From Bacillota bacterium (GTDB lineage Bacteria > Bacillota > Clostridia > Oscillospirales > Ruminococcaceae): DNA of 52,483 nucleotides. The position numbers and the translations under genes were made by a program. The notes beneath the pieces were generated by a model. The model saw nothing but the letters and a program-made list of their open reading frames with translations, did no database searches and had not been told where the DNA came from. The DNA lies in assembly GCA_023413185.1 (NCBI GenBank), contig JAEZQD010000060.1, positions 1 through 52,483 of the forward strand, in the 5' to 3' direction. Positions 51,963-52,483 of the stretch are shown here, in pieces. Position 1 is the first letter of the stretch. The number at the start of each line of letters is the position of its first letter.

Positions 51963-52483
51963 TTACAGTATTGCTTTGTGGTAAACCTTCTTGCCCTTTC
52001 TAATGATAAGCTCACCGTCCGTGAAGTCATCGCGTTTTACGGCAACGGATATATCCGCAACCTTTTCGCCGCCGATGACGATACCACCCTGCATCACCAG
52101 GCGTCTTGCTTCCCCCTTGGAGGGAGCCAACCCGGTTTTTGTCAGAAGGTCGAGCACCAGGATGCAACCGTCGGAGAAATCCTCATCAGAAAGCTGTGTC
52201 GTGGGCATATTTTCGTCGTTTCCGCCCGACGCAAACAACGCAAGAGCTGCACTAAGCGCCTTTTGTGCCTCCTCCTCGCCGTGAACAAGCTTTGTGAGCT
52301 CATACGCAAGGCGTTCCTTTGCCTTATTTAACTCGCTGCCCTGCCAATGCTCCATCTCGCGAATCTCGTCGAGTGAAACAAAGGTAATCATCTTCAGGCA
52401 GTTGATTACATCGCCGTCGGCTACGTTGCGCCAGTATTGGAAGAACTCGTAGGGGGGTGTTTTTTCGGGGTCAAGCCAGATGG
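51963..52483 (-). CDS. tyrS: tyrosyl-tRNA synthetase, C-terminal part (partial)
   Basis: The frame is open through the right edge and gives about 173 residues. They start with WLDPEKTPPYEFFQYWRN, followed by LKMITFVSLDEI, typical of the bacterial TyrS catalytic domain end. A C-terminal S4 RNA-binding domain (GLAPSKGEARRLVMQGGIVIGG) ends near the stop. The KMSKS and HIGH motifs lie outside the window. Any T-box leader would also be outside. Confidence 0.95.
   Translation of the reverse strand, partial: IWLDPEKTPPYEFFQYWRNVADGDVINCLKMITFVSLDEIREMEHWQGSELNKAKERLAYELTKLVHGEEEAQKALSAALALFASGGNDENMPTTQLSDEDFSDGCILVLDLLTKTGLAPSKGEARRLVMQGGIVIGGEKVADISVAVKRDDFTDGELIIRKGKKVYHKAIL

Overview
The window looks like a chromosomal core segment of an anaerobic, spore-forming member of the Clostridia, probably near the Oscillospiraceae/Ruminococcaceae. 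This rests on gene content and order: rplS-lepB-rbgA-rnhB-yraN, tig-clpP-clpX-lon-ysxC, the sporulation genes spoIIM and cwlD, the clostridial SCIFF peptide with its radical SAM maturase beside yajC-tgt-queA, a lysine riboswitch and a tetrahydrofolate riboswitch. I saw no rRNA, CRISPR array, insertion sequence, prophage or conjugative gene. Base and codon use look even throughout.

Layout. 1-6.8 kb: tail of an unidentified gene, L19, signal peptidase I, ribosome-assembly GTPase, RNase HII, YraN, an M19 dipeptidase, threonine synthase, a DUF1540 mini-protein and a metallophosphoesterase. 7-14 kb: protein quality control (trigger factor, ClpP, ClpX, Lon) and YsxC. 14-18 kb: LysA, a TrpR/YerC-type regulator, a methyltransferase, Hsp33, an ArsR regulator and five tRNAs (Val, Asp, Phe, Gly, Cys). 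18.5-25 kb: a lone GH94-type phosphorylase, a PadR-HAAS-FkbM cluster and an alpha/beta hydrolase. 25-36 kb: RarA, a membrane protein, CwlD, RadA, two Xer recombinases, a Nif3-like protein, DUF624, SpoIIM, ProC and a STAS/SEC14-like protein. 36-41 kb: SCIFF system, TIGR04086 protein, YajC, Tgt, QueA. 41-45 kb: lysine riboswitch with asd-dapA-dapB-ACT. 45-50 kb: an exporter-like operon (adaptor, FtsX-type permease, DUF6873-like protein, ABC-F). 50-52.5 kb: zinc-dependent PLC-like protein, the FolT folate transporter under a THF riboswitch, and the C-terminal part of tyrS.

The genes are mostly housekeeping. The points most worth a second look are: a nearly complete reading of a translational THF riboswitch switch; a standalone double-ACT protein at the end of the lysine-riboswitch operon; an adaptor/permease pair with no dedicated ATPase gene beside it; a 22-bp palindrome found twice, one copy lying on that exporter's promoter; a terminator separating the SCIFF precursor from its maturase; and a PadR gene whose real start (TTG) lies downstream of its own promoter. 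I did not find a clear, wholly new multi-gene system. The best candidates for one are the exporter operon with its palindrome and the PadR-HAAS-FkbM cluster.
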